From NCBI GenBank assembly GCA_021802105.1, contig JAKAAW010000007.1, positions 1 through 33,521 on the forward strand: a stretch of 33,521 bases of DNA, written 5' to 3'. Positions within the stretch are counted from its first letter, which is position 1; each line of letters starts with the position of its first letter. Positions 1 to 9,065 of this stretch are shown here, piece by piece. Both the position numbers and the translations under genes were made by a program. This stretch comes from Nanobdellota archaeon. Its GTDB lineage: Archaea; Nanobdellota; Nanobdellia; Parvarchaeales; Parvarchaeaceae. The notes beneath the pieces were generated by a model, which saw only the letters and a list, made by a program, of their open reading frames with translations, was not told the DNA's origin and searched no databases.

Positions 1-71
1 GGTGGATACTCCGCACAGTAGAAAGTGGAGTTTTAGTTTTTAAAGAATCTGTCAATAGCCGATCCACTATC

Positions 72-107
72 TATCAACGTGAGCGGAAAACCCACCTCTT
101 TATAGGC
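72..107 (+). repeat. 36-nt repeat copy 1 (tatcaacgtgagcggaaaacccacctctttataggc); truncated IS605/IS1341 right-end-like motif
   Basis: Identical 36-nt string at 6043-6078; shares the core 'ggaaaaccca-cct-cttta' with copies near 8951 and 33087. Confidence 0.75.
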
Positions 108-171
108 AGGTATTCCAGGGACGCAGATGTGGCTATAAGCTGAAAAGCAAAAGGAAAGGTTGATCTTTACA

Positions 172-1164
172 CTAAGAGAATTTTACAATCCCTCCTCCAA
201 AGCCGTTTAGCAGGTCGAGGGATTCATCCTTCTCACTGAAGAAAGTTATCTCTGCTCCCTTCATATCCAGGTCTTCGATAAGGTCTTTGTGTTCAATGAC
301 AAAATCGCGCGTCAGTATAGCATGTATGGGCACGGAATACGAGAGTCTAGTCCTTATACTATCAATTCCATAGACATAGTCCACATTGCCGTTGGAGATA
401 TCATTTATGTACTCTTTTATTAGTGACCTCTGCACAGAGACCTGAGTGCCTCTGAGCAATTCGTTTATCTTGCCCTTGTTCATCAGTTCCTTAAGTCCGG
501 TGTGCGCATAAGAAACAGTTTCGTACTGTATACCTGACAAATCCTTCAAGTGACCTCTCTTAAGCTCTTCGTTGTCTATCGAGCTCCCTGCCACTATAAA
601 CAGATCCCACTTTGTCCTTTTGAATTCCTCCGATATGTTCTGCGAGAGTTTCTTGAAGAACTGCTCCCTAGTAGCGTTCTTGAATCTCTTCCCGGAAACG
701 TTCTCTTTAAGCTCATAGACCTTTCTGAGAGAGTAATTCGTTATCCTGTAGAATATCGCGTAACCGTCTTCGTAAACGCAGATCGCTATCCTCGGTGATT
801 TTTCCTTTGATTTCAGCACGAATTTTGTCTGGAAGTCCAGGAACCTTTTTTTCTGCAGAGCGAAGCCCGTCTTTATCTTTATATCAAGAGTATGGTACTT
901 GTGCAAAGGTACACTTTCATCCGAAGAAAAATCTATCTTTCCACTCACCGATAGCCCAGAGTCAGTAAGCTTAGCGTTCTCAACTGCGATCCCTATTTTT
1001 ACAAGCCTTATCTCAGACGTGTCACCCACCGTTATCTTGCGGCGCGAGTATGATGTAAAATGGTCGCCTTCCTCCACTATGTAACTTAGAAGGACAAGAT
1101 CATCGTAAGAGCGTACTATGGCCTTAAGTTCTCCTTTCTTGGGCTTGAAAAGCGCAACCTTCAT
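172..1164 (-). CDS. pelA: mRNA surveillance protein pelota (Dom34 family)
   Basis: Protein from MKVALFKPKKGELKAIVRSYDDLVLLSYIVEEGD resembles archaeal pelota; ATG at 1164 preferred over the track start because it gives an ATGA overlap with the upstream gene stop. Confidence 0.85.
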   Translation of the reverse strand: MKVALFKPKKGELKAIVRSYDDLVLLSYIVEEGDHFTSYSRRKITVGDTSEIRLVKIGIAVENAKLTDSGLSVSGKIDFSSDESVPLHKYHTLDIKIKTGFALQKKRFLDFQTKFVLKSKEKSPRIAICVYEDGYAIFYRITNYSLRKVYELKENVSGKRFKNATREQFFKKLSQNISEEFKRTKWDLFIVAGSSIDNEELKRGHLKDLSGIQYETVSYAHTGLKELMNKGKINELLRGTQVSVQRSLIKEYINDISNGNVDYVYGIDSIRTRLSYSVPIHAILTRDFVIEHKDLIEDLDMKGAEITFFSEKDESLDLLNGFGGGIVKFS

Positions 1165-2270
1165 ATTACATATACAACGGTGTATACCATACCGACTACC
1201 ATAACAGTCCCAGTGAAAGCAATCAACCACAGCCCCCCTGGAACTCGATAGCTCTTGCCAGCCCCGGGCAGCTTCCTCTCTTTTACGACAGCGACAAGAA
1301 CCATTATGGCCAGCAGCGGCAGAAATAAACCGCCTATTACATCCAGTACATATGCAAAGTTCATGTTTGTTAGGGATATTACAAGTGGGATAAACATCGC
1401 CAACGCGAAGCTTTTTAATCTTCCTATCTTGAAATCGTAATTTAATGAATCCACTAATACGAGACTCAGCGCCAAGTAAGGCGTGACCACTATGAATATG
1501 GTAACTACATAAAATATGTAACTAAAACTGGTCGAGCTTACAGAATTCGTTGCTATCTCAGAAATGCCCACTCCAAATACTCCCAAGAAAGCCGCCGTGA
1601 ACAGCAGGTACACTGCTATGGAAATGACCACTGACGCTACAATGACACTGTTGAACTGCTCCTTTCTTCCTCTAAGTTCAGCTTTTACTTCTGGAACGAC
1701 TGTAAAAGCCGTCAGTGAGAATAATATTATACCAAATGAGAATAGTGCTTTGTCAGGGTGTATAGTTGAAAGGTTCTGCATGGACAATGTGAGTAATAAA
1801 GGGATAGAGATAGCGACTATCAATCCTAATTTTATCAAAGAGAGGGGCATCTCAACGGCTTCGACAGTTGCATATCCTCTCAAGATCAGAGGTGTTGACA
1901 GCACAAAGACGAGTAGTATGGACAGTGCGAATGGAAGTCCCATTAGAAGGCTGAGCGAGATGCCTATTGCTATCAAGTAAGCGACGACAGCTCCATATAT
2001 CGTTAATATCTGAAGCAGCAAGACAGCCAACCCGAAGTGCTTGTTTGTGTATCTGCTTATAAGGATTGGAAGCTGGTGCATCCTTTTTGACTTGAAGGAG
2101 AGCTCTCCAGTGTACATTGTCATCAGTATCGACGCCGCACCGACGATCACTAACAGTAAAAATCCTATAAGGAAACCAGATTTTGACACAGCATAAGGAA
2201 GTGCGAGTATACCTGCACCGACCAGCGTGCCTACTATAGTACCTACAGCAGCAAGATAGCGTCTGTCCAT
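1161..2270 (-). CDS. aromatic/hydroxy amino acid permease-like membrane transporter
   Basis: 369 aa, about 11 hydrophobic segments; N-terminal GTIVGTLVGAGILALPYA typical of the Trp/Tyr permease family. Confidence 0.75.
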   Translation of the reverse strand: MDRRYLAAVGTIVGTLVGAGILALPYAVSKSGFLIGFLLLVIVGAASILMTMYTGELSFKSKRMHQLPILISRYTNKHFGLAVLLLQILTIYGAVVAYLIAIGISLSLLMGLPFALSILLVFVLSTPLILRGYATVEAVEMPLSLIKLGLIVAISIPLLLTLSMQNLSTIHPDKALFSFGIILFSLTAFTVVPEVKAELRGRKEQFNSVIVASVVISIAVYLLFTAAFLGVFGVGISEIATNSVSSTSFSYIFYVVTIFIVVTPYLALSLVLVDSLNYDFKIGRLKSFALAMFIPLVISLTNMNFAYVLDVIGGLFLPLLAIMVLVAVVKERKLPGAGKSYRVPGGLWLIAFTGTVMVVGMVYTVVYVI

Positions 2271-2307
2271 ATCTATTTAATTAGTGCATTATCATATTAT
2301 TAACTGT

Positions 2308-2380
2308 GCCCCTGTAGTCTAGAGGCCAAGGACAGCGGCCTCTCGAGTCGCAGACCCGGGTTCAAATCCCGGCAGGGGCA
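2308..2380 (+). tRNA. tRNA-Glu (anticodon CTC)
   Basis: Cloverleaf by eye: acceptor GCCCCTG/CAGGGGC, D stem GTCT/GGAC, anticodon stem GCGGC/GTCGC with loop CTCTCGA, T arm CCGGG-TTCAAAT-CCCGG, discriminator A. Confidence 0.95.
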
Positions 2381-2443
2381 TCCGATTCTCGGGATAACAG
2401 CATTCGCAAAATATTTTAATGACTAATGTTTATGTATTATCGT

Positions 2444-3054
2444 ATGTTTACAGTGGACAAGTACAAGGTGCTCGCAGACAATAGCAAAGGAAAAATTCTA
2501 GACGTTGGTATGGGGGGGGAAACCCGCACCTTAAAAACCCGATAGGCATAGATATTATCAGAGTGAGAAAGCCACGGAACTATAAGAAAGTTTTTGTGAT
2601 GGATGCCCAGGATCTTCGATTTAAATCTAAAACATTTGATACGATAACTGTCGGCTGTGTAATCGCTCATGTAGAAAATCCAAGCTTATTCCTAAGGAAT
2701 CTGCGTAGAGTTTTGAAAGACAACGGAACTGTGCTGCTTACTATACCAAATCCAATATCTCCAGTCACAATAATACCAAATAGTTTAAGGCCCCTGCACC
2801 ATGCTGCCAAGCAGCACATTTCAGTAATACCTCCAAGAAATCTGATCTCTCTTTTTGACCACACTGGATTCAAAGTGATCAAACTCATACCTCTAGGGAT
2901 AGAAATTCCGTATAGACCCCAATTAGAACGGCTATTGCACGTTCCTCTAGGTGTCAAAAAACTACGTGCTCCGTTCCCTTTGGCGCAGGAATCTCTTTAT
3001 GTACTAAAAAAGAAGCCACTGAAAAAAGATAAAGTTTTGGTTACAGGTGATTGA
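2444..3054 (+). pseudogene. class I SAM-dependent methyltransferase, frameshifted at a poly-G run
   Basis: Frame 1 from ATG 2444 gives MFTVDKYKVLADNSKGKILDVGMGG; the -1 frame continues NPHLKNPIGIDIIRVRKP...VFVMDAQDLRFKSKTFDTITVGCVIAHVENP; junction is G8 at 2512-2519. Confidence 0.75.
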
Positions 3055-3118
3055 GTCTGGCATTGATATAATCACACGTTATAAAAATTTATTTTCAAAG
3101 ATGCGTTCTGCATGCGCA

Positions 3119-4312
3119 CTACTTGCTAAAGTTCTTCATATCAAGTGAATATGCTTTCTCGGAGTCAGTATAGTAGCTTTTAACGACATTACGCGAGGTC
3201 ATATCTGCGTCTGTATAATCGATTTTGCCAAGTTTGTAAAACCTTAGCCCCTCCTTTGTCTTCAACAGTACTTTTTTGCGCTGTCCTCCAAGCTCTTTGA
3301 AAACAAAGCTGGGGGCGATATCACCAGCAGTCACATAATCTATCCCTGCCTTTTTTGCGAGATAAATGTTAAAGAGTATGCCTGCCTTCAGCCCTCCAGC
3401 ATACCACTCGTCCACCCAACTACCTGCATCGTGATAGTAATTCCTGCACAATCTGATATAGATACCCTCTATAAGGTCTATGAACAGGTGGGTATCCCCT
3501 TGTTTATCAAAGCCTACAAAGCTCCTCCCAAACCCTATCTTCTTTTTGTCTAAAGAGATTGTGTAAATGATAGTACCGCCGCTTTTGCTAAAATCCTCAA
3601 ACAGCTCTTTCGCTAGCGGTTCGTATTCACCGTCCGTCCAACAGATACCCGAATCTCTAGCTGCTTTTTTCACGCCCTTATAACCATCACTGGTAGAGAC
3701 TACATCTATATCAAAACTGTTGAAGGTATCATTTAGCGCCACTTCAATCGCGTCGTTTCCGTCCGGTTCATTTCTTATTATCCTGCCGTACGTCTCCGTG
3801 AGTCTATCAAACTTAGTCTGTAATTGCTTTGATATAGGTATACCTCCAGGCTCCGGCATAACTTTTTTGGGATAATTGGAAAGTTCATTTGAATACTTCA
3901 AAAAACTATCTTTAAGCGAAATGTCAGAATTCACGTTGTCAACGGCAAATCTTACCTTATCAGCCAGCTCAGACTCTTTTCTCTCGTCTACACCATCAAC
4001 AAAATAGCGAGTGGGGGTGGCTACATTAACTGTAAATTTACCAGGTAAAAAATTACGGCTAAACCTAGAATGGTATGAATACACTGGAATTTCATATTTA
4101 TCCAAGATACTCATAAGGTCGTCGAAATAGCGCTTTTTGACAGCTATCTGCGTACCTCTTGGCAGGGGATAAAGGTACGCCTTCTTCTGCGGGAAAGTTC
4201 TTTTAGGGAACTGCTTATTTAAAAGTTTAAAACCGCTTTCTTCCAGCAAGCGTTCAAGCTCACTAACAAATATACTCTTTCCGTCTGGTCTTATACTCAG
4301 TGAAGCTTGCAT
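3119..4312 (-). CDS. hypothetical protein, 397 aa, no recognised family
   Basis: Long intact ORF, codon use consistent with neighbours. Confidence 0.8.
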   Translation of the reverse strand: MQASLSIRPDGKSIFVSELERLLEESGFKLLNKQFPKRTFPQKKAYLYPLPRGTQIAVKKRYFDDLMSILDKYEIPVYSYHSRFSRNFLPGKFTVNVATPTRYFVDGVDERKESELADKVRFAVDNVNSDISLKDSFLKYSNELSNYPKKVMPEPGGIPISKQLQTKFDRLTETYGRIIRNEPDGNDAIEVALNDTFNSFDIDVVSTSDGYKGVKKAARDSGICWTDGEYEPLAKELFEDFSKSGGTIIYTISLDKKKIGFGRSFVGFDKQGDTHLFIDLIEGIYIRLCRNYYHDAGSWVDEWYAGGLKAGILFNIYLAKKAGIDYVTAGDIAPSFVFKELGGQRKKVLLKTKEGLRFYKLGKIDYTDADMTSRNVVKSYYTDSEKAYSLDMKNFSK

Positions 4313-4436
4313 ATTATGTTTATAACTATTATAGAGAAGGAAATATATAAATAACTAAAAGCCGGTTTCGGCGGCGCAAGCCAAATTTAAGACTTTTTAA
4401 ATAGGCGCTGACAGTACTTAATAGCGGTGAGAAATA

Positions 4437-5201
4437 ATGGGATTGATACATTGGATTGAGGCTATCATCATCATACTAGTGGCCATAACGGTCATAGGTG
4501 CGGTAGCGCTGGAGATACTTTTCCCAGGGTCATTAAGCCTGCTCACCGGTTCGGTCTCTGCATACTTCAGTAGTGCCTCTTCAAACAGTTCGTTTACCTC
4601 ACCGGGGATGAACTTTTCATATCCATCCAACTGGGTTTCATTGAATCCGCAGATACTGTCATCGGCGGCGATAAAGATGCTTCCTATGTTCGGCAATTTT
4701 TCACTAAATAAAAGCATAGGCTCAATAGGAGTTTTGTTCCCCGCTTCATTCATAACTTCTTTTTCCGGGTTGATACCCGACCTGCTGTCACATGCAGGCG
4801 GGAATCTCTCAGGTCTAAAGCTGCCTTCTAATCTAGCGGTAGTGATAGCTGGAGGTACAAAAATAACAAATCACAGCATAAACTTATCTAAGGTGTTGTC
4901 AGAGTTATCGAACAACATTCTTATACACAATATATCCCTATCAGGAGTCCAGGGACTCGGTGCATCACTGACAAACGACACTATCGCAGGACTTCATCTG
5001 GCAATTGGAAAGCTCGAGATAGCACAGGTAAACGGCAGTGTCTGTTTTGTTTTCGGAGCTGCATTGAGCAACGGCACAGCTTCGGTTCTTAACAATTCCT
5101 TCAATCGCGTCAGCGGCAGCATGAACTGCTCTTTCTCACAGACCGGGACCGGGCTCGCGGCTAGCATTCTGTCGCATATAATGCCAAACATAACCAAGTG
5201 A
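4437..5201 (+). CDS. secreted/membrane-anchored protein with a possible PsbP-like domain
   Basis: N-terminal hydrophobic helix WIEAIIIILVAITVIGAVALEILF; 'NFSYPSNWVSL' resembles the PsbP-like start motif; Asn/Ser-rich. Confidence 0.65.
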   Translation: MGLIHWIEAIIIILVAITVIGAVALEILFPGSLSLLTGSVSAYFSSASSNSSFTSPGMNFSYPSNWVSLNPQILSSAAIKMLPMFGNFSLNKSIGSIGVLFPASFITSFSGLIPDLLSHAGGNLSGLKLPSNLAVVIAGGTKITNHSINLSKVLSELSNNILIHNISLSGVQGLGASLTNDTIAGLHLAIGKLEIAQVNGSVCFVFGAALSNGTASVLNNSFNRVSGSMNCSFSQTGTGLAASILSHIMPNITK

Positions 5202-5249
5202 GCGCTTCTTGGAAGATAGGATTTTATATACGCAACCTCTTTTATTGTC

Positions 5250-6026
5250 ATGGGAGCATTGGACTTATTTTCCCTTAAAGGGAAATCGGCCATAGTCACG
5301 GGAGTATCCAGCGGACTTGGAATAACTTTTACGGAAGCACTTGCGGAAGCTGGCGCTGACGTTATTATCTGTGCAAGGCGTGTAGAAAAATTAAAGCAGA
5401 ACGCGGAAAAGATAGCCGCCAAGACGGGCAGAAAGATAATACCTGTTGAAGCAGACGTCTCTAAGGAAGAGGATATCATTAAACTAGTTAAGACTTGCGA
5501 GGATTCCCTTGGTAAAATAGACATACTCATAAACAACGCAGGAATCGTAAACTCCAAATCTTCGATAGATATCACAAAGCAGGAATGGGACCAAGTGATA
5601 GACATAAACCTGACCGGTACTTTCTTGCTTTCCAAATACGCTATAAAATCGATGCTTGAAAAGAAGATCAAAGGCAGCGTAATAAATATAACCTCAATAT
5701 ATGGATTGTTTGGGGATATCCTTCCCGTGCCGTCTTATTACGCCAGCAAGGGTGCTTTAGTAAACCTTACCCGCGCAATGGGTGTGGAATTTGCAGGTAG
5801 TGGGATAAGGGTTAACGCAATAGCGCCAGGGGTGTTCCCAAGCGAGATGACTACTGATATACTCAGCAACGAAGCTCTCGCCTCTCATTTTAAAGCGAGA
5901 ACCCCTATGGGCAGATTCGGTGATCCGAATGAGCTTAAGGGAGTGGCGGTGTTCTTGGCTTCCGATGCTTCGTCATACATCACCGGGCACATAGTGACGG
6001 TTGATGGCGGTTGGAGTTCCGCTTAA
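5250..6026 (+). CDS. short-chain dehydrogenase/reductase
   Basis: TGVSSGLG cofactor motif, NNAG, S...YxxxK (SYYASKGALVNLTRA), C-terminal ITGHIVTVDGGWSS. Confidence 0.92.
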   Translation: MGALDLFSLKGKSAIVTGVSSGLGITFTEALAEAGADVIICARRVEKLKQNAEKIAAKTGRKIIPVEADVSKEEDIIKLVKTCEDSLGKIDILINNAGIVNSKSSIDITKQEWDQVIDINLTGTFLLSKYAIKSMLEKKIKGSVINITSIYGLFGDILPVPSYYASKGALVNLTRAMGVEFAGSGIRVNAIAPGVFPSEMTTDILSNEALASHFKARTPMGRFGDPNELKGVAVFLASDASSYITGHIVTVDGGWSSA

Positions 6027-6042
6027 CTGAGAAGTCTATTCT

Positions 6043-6078
6043 TATCAACGTGAGCGGAAAACCCACCTCTTTATAGGC
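6043..6078 (+). repeat. 36-nt repeat copy 2, identical to 72-107
   Basis: Exact string match, 17 nt after the SDR stop codon. Confidence 0.75.
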
Positions 6079-6173
6079 GGAGAATGTAACTTCACATAAA
6101 GTCGAGCAGATACTTGGCAGAATTTAATGTTTTTATATTAGTTCTCTTCTTATTACTATAAAGTGAGTAACTT

Positions 6174-6959
6174 ATGGATGAATCTGAAGGGGAGTCGAAA
6201 GGGAAAAACTTAGATAGGATCCTGTCCACGCTACAGGAAAGGGGTGAGCTTACCATCTCCGACAAAGAATTCCTGAAACTCAGGGATGATGACCATAATC
6301 TTACCATAGTCGAAAGCGCAGAGTACTTTTTGTGGGACACCTCAAAAGGCGCATACTATAACATAGTCACCGGAAAGAATTTTGATAAAGACAAAGTAGC
6401 TTATTTCGACGAGTTCTCAGATCTTTTGCGCATAGACATGGATAAACTGGCCGTGCTCGATAATTCATACATGCTTGATGGTGAGCTGGAGTGCGTGATA
6501 GAGGGCGTCAGAGGAATCCCGAAAGGTCCTGATTTCAACAAGTTAAATCTCGCAGTGCACATCGGAAAAAATAAGGGAAAACGCGAGAAGATAGATCTTT
6601 CTGCCTATAAACTGTCGACCTCTGCGAGGGTTAGGGAGTTTTACAGCGTTGATAAGGGGCTCAGGGTCTCAGAGGAAAAATCCCCATTCCATAACATAAG
6701 CATGATAGCAAAACTCAAAGGAGACTGTGACATAGACTTGGTTTACAGAAAAACCTTCAAAGGCAGTGAGAAAATCGGTTCAAGATTGTACCTAAGGATG
6801 GGAAAAGGAAAGAACATCATGTTGGACAAGGAAAATAACTCAAGTATAATAAGTTTTATGGAGTATCTGCATGATGTGCATATAGGAGCATTTGAGGAGA
6901 CGTCTTGTAATGTGTCAAAATTCGGACACAAGCCTGACTACATGAACATGTACCTTTAG
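6174..6959 (+). CDS. hypothetical protein, 261 aa
   Basis: Intact ORF; no recognised domain. Confidence 0.75.
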   Translation: MDESEGESKGKNLDRILSTLQERGELTISDKEFLKLRDDDHNLTIVESAEYFLWDTSKGAYYNIVTGKNFDKDKVAYFDEFSDLLRIDMDKLAVLDNSYMLDGELECVIEGVRGIPKGPDFNKLNLAVHIGKNKGKREKIDLSAYKLSTSARVREFYSVDKGLRVSEEKSPFHNISMIAKLKGDCDIDLVYRKTFKGSEKIGSRLYLRMGKGKNIMLDKENNSSIISFMEYLHDVHIGAFEETSCNVSKFGHKPDYMNMYL

Positions 6960-7255
6960 GTCTTTACCTTTTTGTTCTTAAGCGCAAGGTTCACTGCTAT
7001 TATGTGTGAGCAGATCTTGTTCTGCAATGCATACCATTTGCAGTCGCACTGCCATTGTTTATCCTCGAATTTCTCGGCGAAGTACATAACACTGTGTTCC
7101 GTCTCGTCCCCCTTTACTATGAATGATATGTGTCTAGCAGTGCCGTAGTCTATCCTGACCTTGTCGGACAGTCTCAATCCCTTCACGTATCTCTTGCCGT
7201 CTTTCTCTAGTGTATCTGAAGGCAACAGCTCTATGTGCATAACTCTACTATTCAC
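6956..7255 (-). CDS. SWIM zinc-finger protein
   Basis: WQCDCKWYALQNKICSHIIAV = CxCx(n)CxH SWIM motif. Confidence 0.8.
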   Translation of the reverse strand: MNSRVMHIELLPSDTLEKDGKRYVKGLRLSDKVRIDYGTARHISFIVKGDETEHSVMYFAEKFEDKQWQCDCKWYALQNKICSHIIAVNLALKNKKVKT

Positions 7256-7293
7256 GCCTTGATATATTTATATTCTATCGGCTCATTGGATTG

Positions 7294-7577
7294 GTACGGT
7301 GTCGTATACGACAGACCATCAAAGGAGGAAGTCCGTTCACGGCAAAAACCGCACTGCGGTAACGCAGTACATTAAATGTGTAGGCAATTGAACAGAAACG
7401 AACCAGCACGATGATAAGAGATGATGCTTGTCTGATTGTCATCGGAAAGGATGAAACGGCAATCCTGCGGCGTGCAAACCGGTATTCCGGCGCTTAGTCG
7501 AATGTCGTAACGCGTAATGTAGAAGCTGCGAACGCGGCGGAAACGCGACAGAAAACGGGCTATTCGACACCGTGTTT
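7294..7577 (+). ncRNA. rnpB: RNase P RNA
   Basis: P1 helix acggtgtcg (7296-7304) / cgacaccgt (7565-7573); CR-I-like ggaggaagtccg; 'gatgaaacggcaatcctgcggcgtgcaaacc' (CR-IV region); 'gacagaaaacgggctatt' (CR-V); then a T-run. Confidence 0.92.
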
Positions 7578-7649
7578 TTATTTCTGTAGTCGGCATTTTG
7601 TCGATTAAACGTTTATAAAAAGTAAATGACATAATTCTTATCGAAAAAT

Positions 7650-8945
7650 ATGGACCAAGATGACAAGCTCGATATAATATTAAAGAAGCTTCAAGAAACA
7701 GAGGATAAAGTCAAGGAACTTGAGAAGAAAAATGCAGAGCAGGAAAAGATTATACAGAAAGAGGAAGTGTCTGTCCAAAAGATGATGGATAATTCTCCGG
7801 AAAATTTCTTCAGCAAGAACAGAATGTTTATAATCGCTGCGCTAATAGTCATAGTGGCAGTTTTTGTCGTTCTGTTCGCTTTGAAATTACCGCCGTTCGC
7901 ATTCGGTTCTGTTCAGAGCAACACATCTGCGCAGTTTTTCTCGCCGTCCGACGGCTCTTTACTCGGTTCGAACTACCTATCAGGACTGTCTAATCTTAGC
8001 GCGCAGCTAACTGCTGTAGGAATATCCCAGATCACTGCAAACCTAAGTTCCAGTTTTGTTTCAAATATAGAGAAACAGGGTTTTACAAGGGTCGGCAACT
8101 CATCAATATTCTGCTTACCTGCATCTTCGGGGAGTAGTAGCAGTCAGGCTCATCCTGCATATTGTCTTCTCTTCATGGCTGACGGAAACTATAACGTCAT
8201 ACCTATATCAGTCAACGGTTCCTTTGCTACTTTATCAGCTGGCAGCAAGCCTACTTTCCTGTACATAGGGGCTTCAGGATGTCCGTTCTGCGCTCAGATG
8301 CGCTGGTCAATGGCGGTTTCTTTGAGTAAATTTGGTAACTTCACAAAACTGTTTTCCGATAGGTCCGCCACGATTGACTGGAACGTGCCCACTATAATGT
8401 TCAACTTCTCTAAATCTGTCTATGATCAGGTACTGTCACAACCACCTGTCAATGGCGGCCCATATGGTGACTCCAATCCTACGCCATTCTCAACAGGAGC
8501 GTATTACTCCTCACCATACATAAATTTCGAGTCACTTGATCAAATGGGGGGGTCCTTCCTTACAAATAGTACCGGTCTGGGGAGTCTTTTGAACTCTAAC
8601 TTTACCAGCCCTGCTGCAATAGGTTTCAACATAACGGACATGCCCATATTCCCCAATTATGGTGTGCCGTTCTTCGACATCAACAATAAATTTGTATTTG
8701 ACGGTGCTATACTTAACGCTGGTACGATTCTAGATTCGTCTACTCGAACTACCTTCTCACAATACAGCACTCATGCAGATATCCTGAAGTCGCTGCAGAA
8801 CCCTACCCGCGGTTCATTTGGAGAGACTGCACTCGGCGCAGCTAATATACTGACTGCTCAGATCTGCGAGACAATAAACAACACCGCGCCAGTCTGTTCT
8901 CTATCTTATATAAGGGCTCTTGAGGCGCTAATAAACAGTGCATAA
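7650..8945 (+). CDS. DUF929-like membrane-anchored thioredoxin-fold protein
   Basis: N-terminal coiled coil, TM MFIIAALIVIVAVFVVLFAL, and 'FLYIGASGCPFCAQMRWSMAVSLSKFGNF' with CPFC. Confidence 0.75.
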   Translation: MDQDDKLDIILKKLQETEDKVKELEKKNAEQEKIIQKEEVSVQKMMDNSPENFFSKNRMFIIAALIVIVAVFVVLFALKLPPFAFGSVQSNTSAQFFSPSDGSLLGSNYLSGLSNLSAQLTAVGISQITANLSSSFVSNIEKQGFTRVGNSSIFCLPASSGSSSSQAHPAYCLLFMADGNYNVIPISVNGSFATLSAGSKPTFLYIGASGCPFCAQMRWSMAVSLSKFGNFTKLFSDRSATIDWNVPTIMFNFSKSVYDQVLSQPPVNGGPYGDSNPTPFSTGAYYSSPYINFESLDQMGGSFLTNSTGLGSLLNSNFTSPAAIGFNITDMPIFPNYGVPFFDINNKFVFDGAILNAGTILDSSTRTTFSQYSTHADILKSLQNPTRGSFGETALGAANILTAQICETINNTAPVCSLSYIRALEALINSA

Positions 8946-8950
8946 GATTT

Positions 8951-9002
8951 TTATAAAGTGTGAGCATGAAAACCCATCTATTTAGAAGTGGGAGGATGTC
9001 AC
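8951..9002 (+). mobile_element. solo IS200/IS605 (IS1341-type) right-end / omegaRNA 3'-hairpin-like remnant
   Basis: gtgagcatgaaaacccatctatttagaagtgggaggatgtcac: imperfect hairpin followed by ggaggatgtca; no tnpB ORF adjacent. Confidence 0.6.
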
Positions 9003-9065
9003 GTTGCCAAAATGGCTTAACTCCTTCTTTTCAGTGTTTAAATTATAAAGAACCTTTAGATAAGT

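Noticed and set aside
2512-2519. Programmed -1 frameshift at G8
   Set aside because: Possible but no downstream structure or conservation evidence; sequencing error or mutation is simpler
2437-2957. Minus-strand ORFs opposite the methyltransferase
   Set aside because: Plus strand gives a recognisable methyltransferase across the frameshift
4994-5671. 225-aa minus-strand ORF
   Set aside because: Overlaps two better-supported plus-strand genes, including a clear SDR
7372-7632. 86-aa minus-strand ORF
   Set aside because: Lies antisense over the RNase P RNA; translation has no protein-like features
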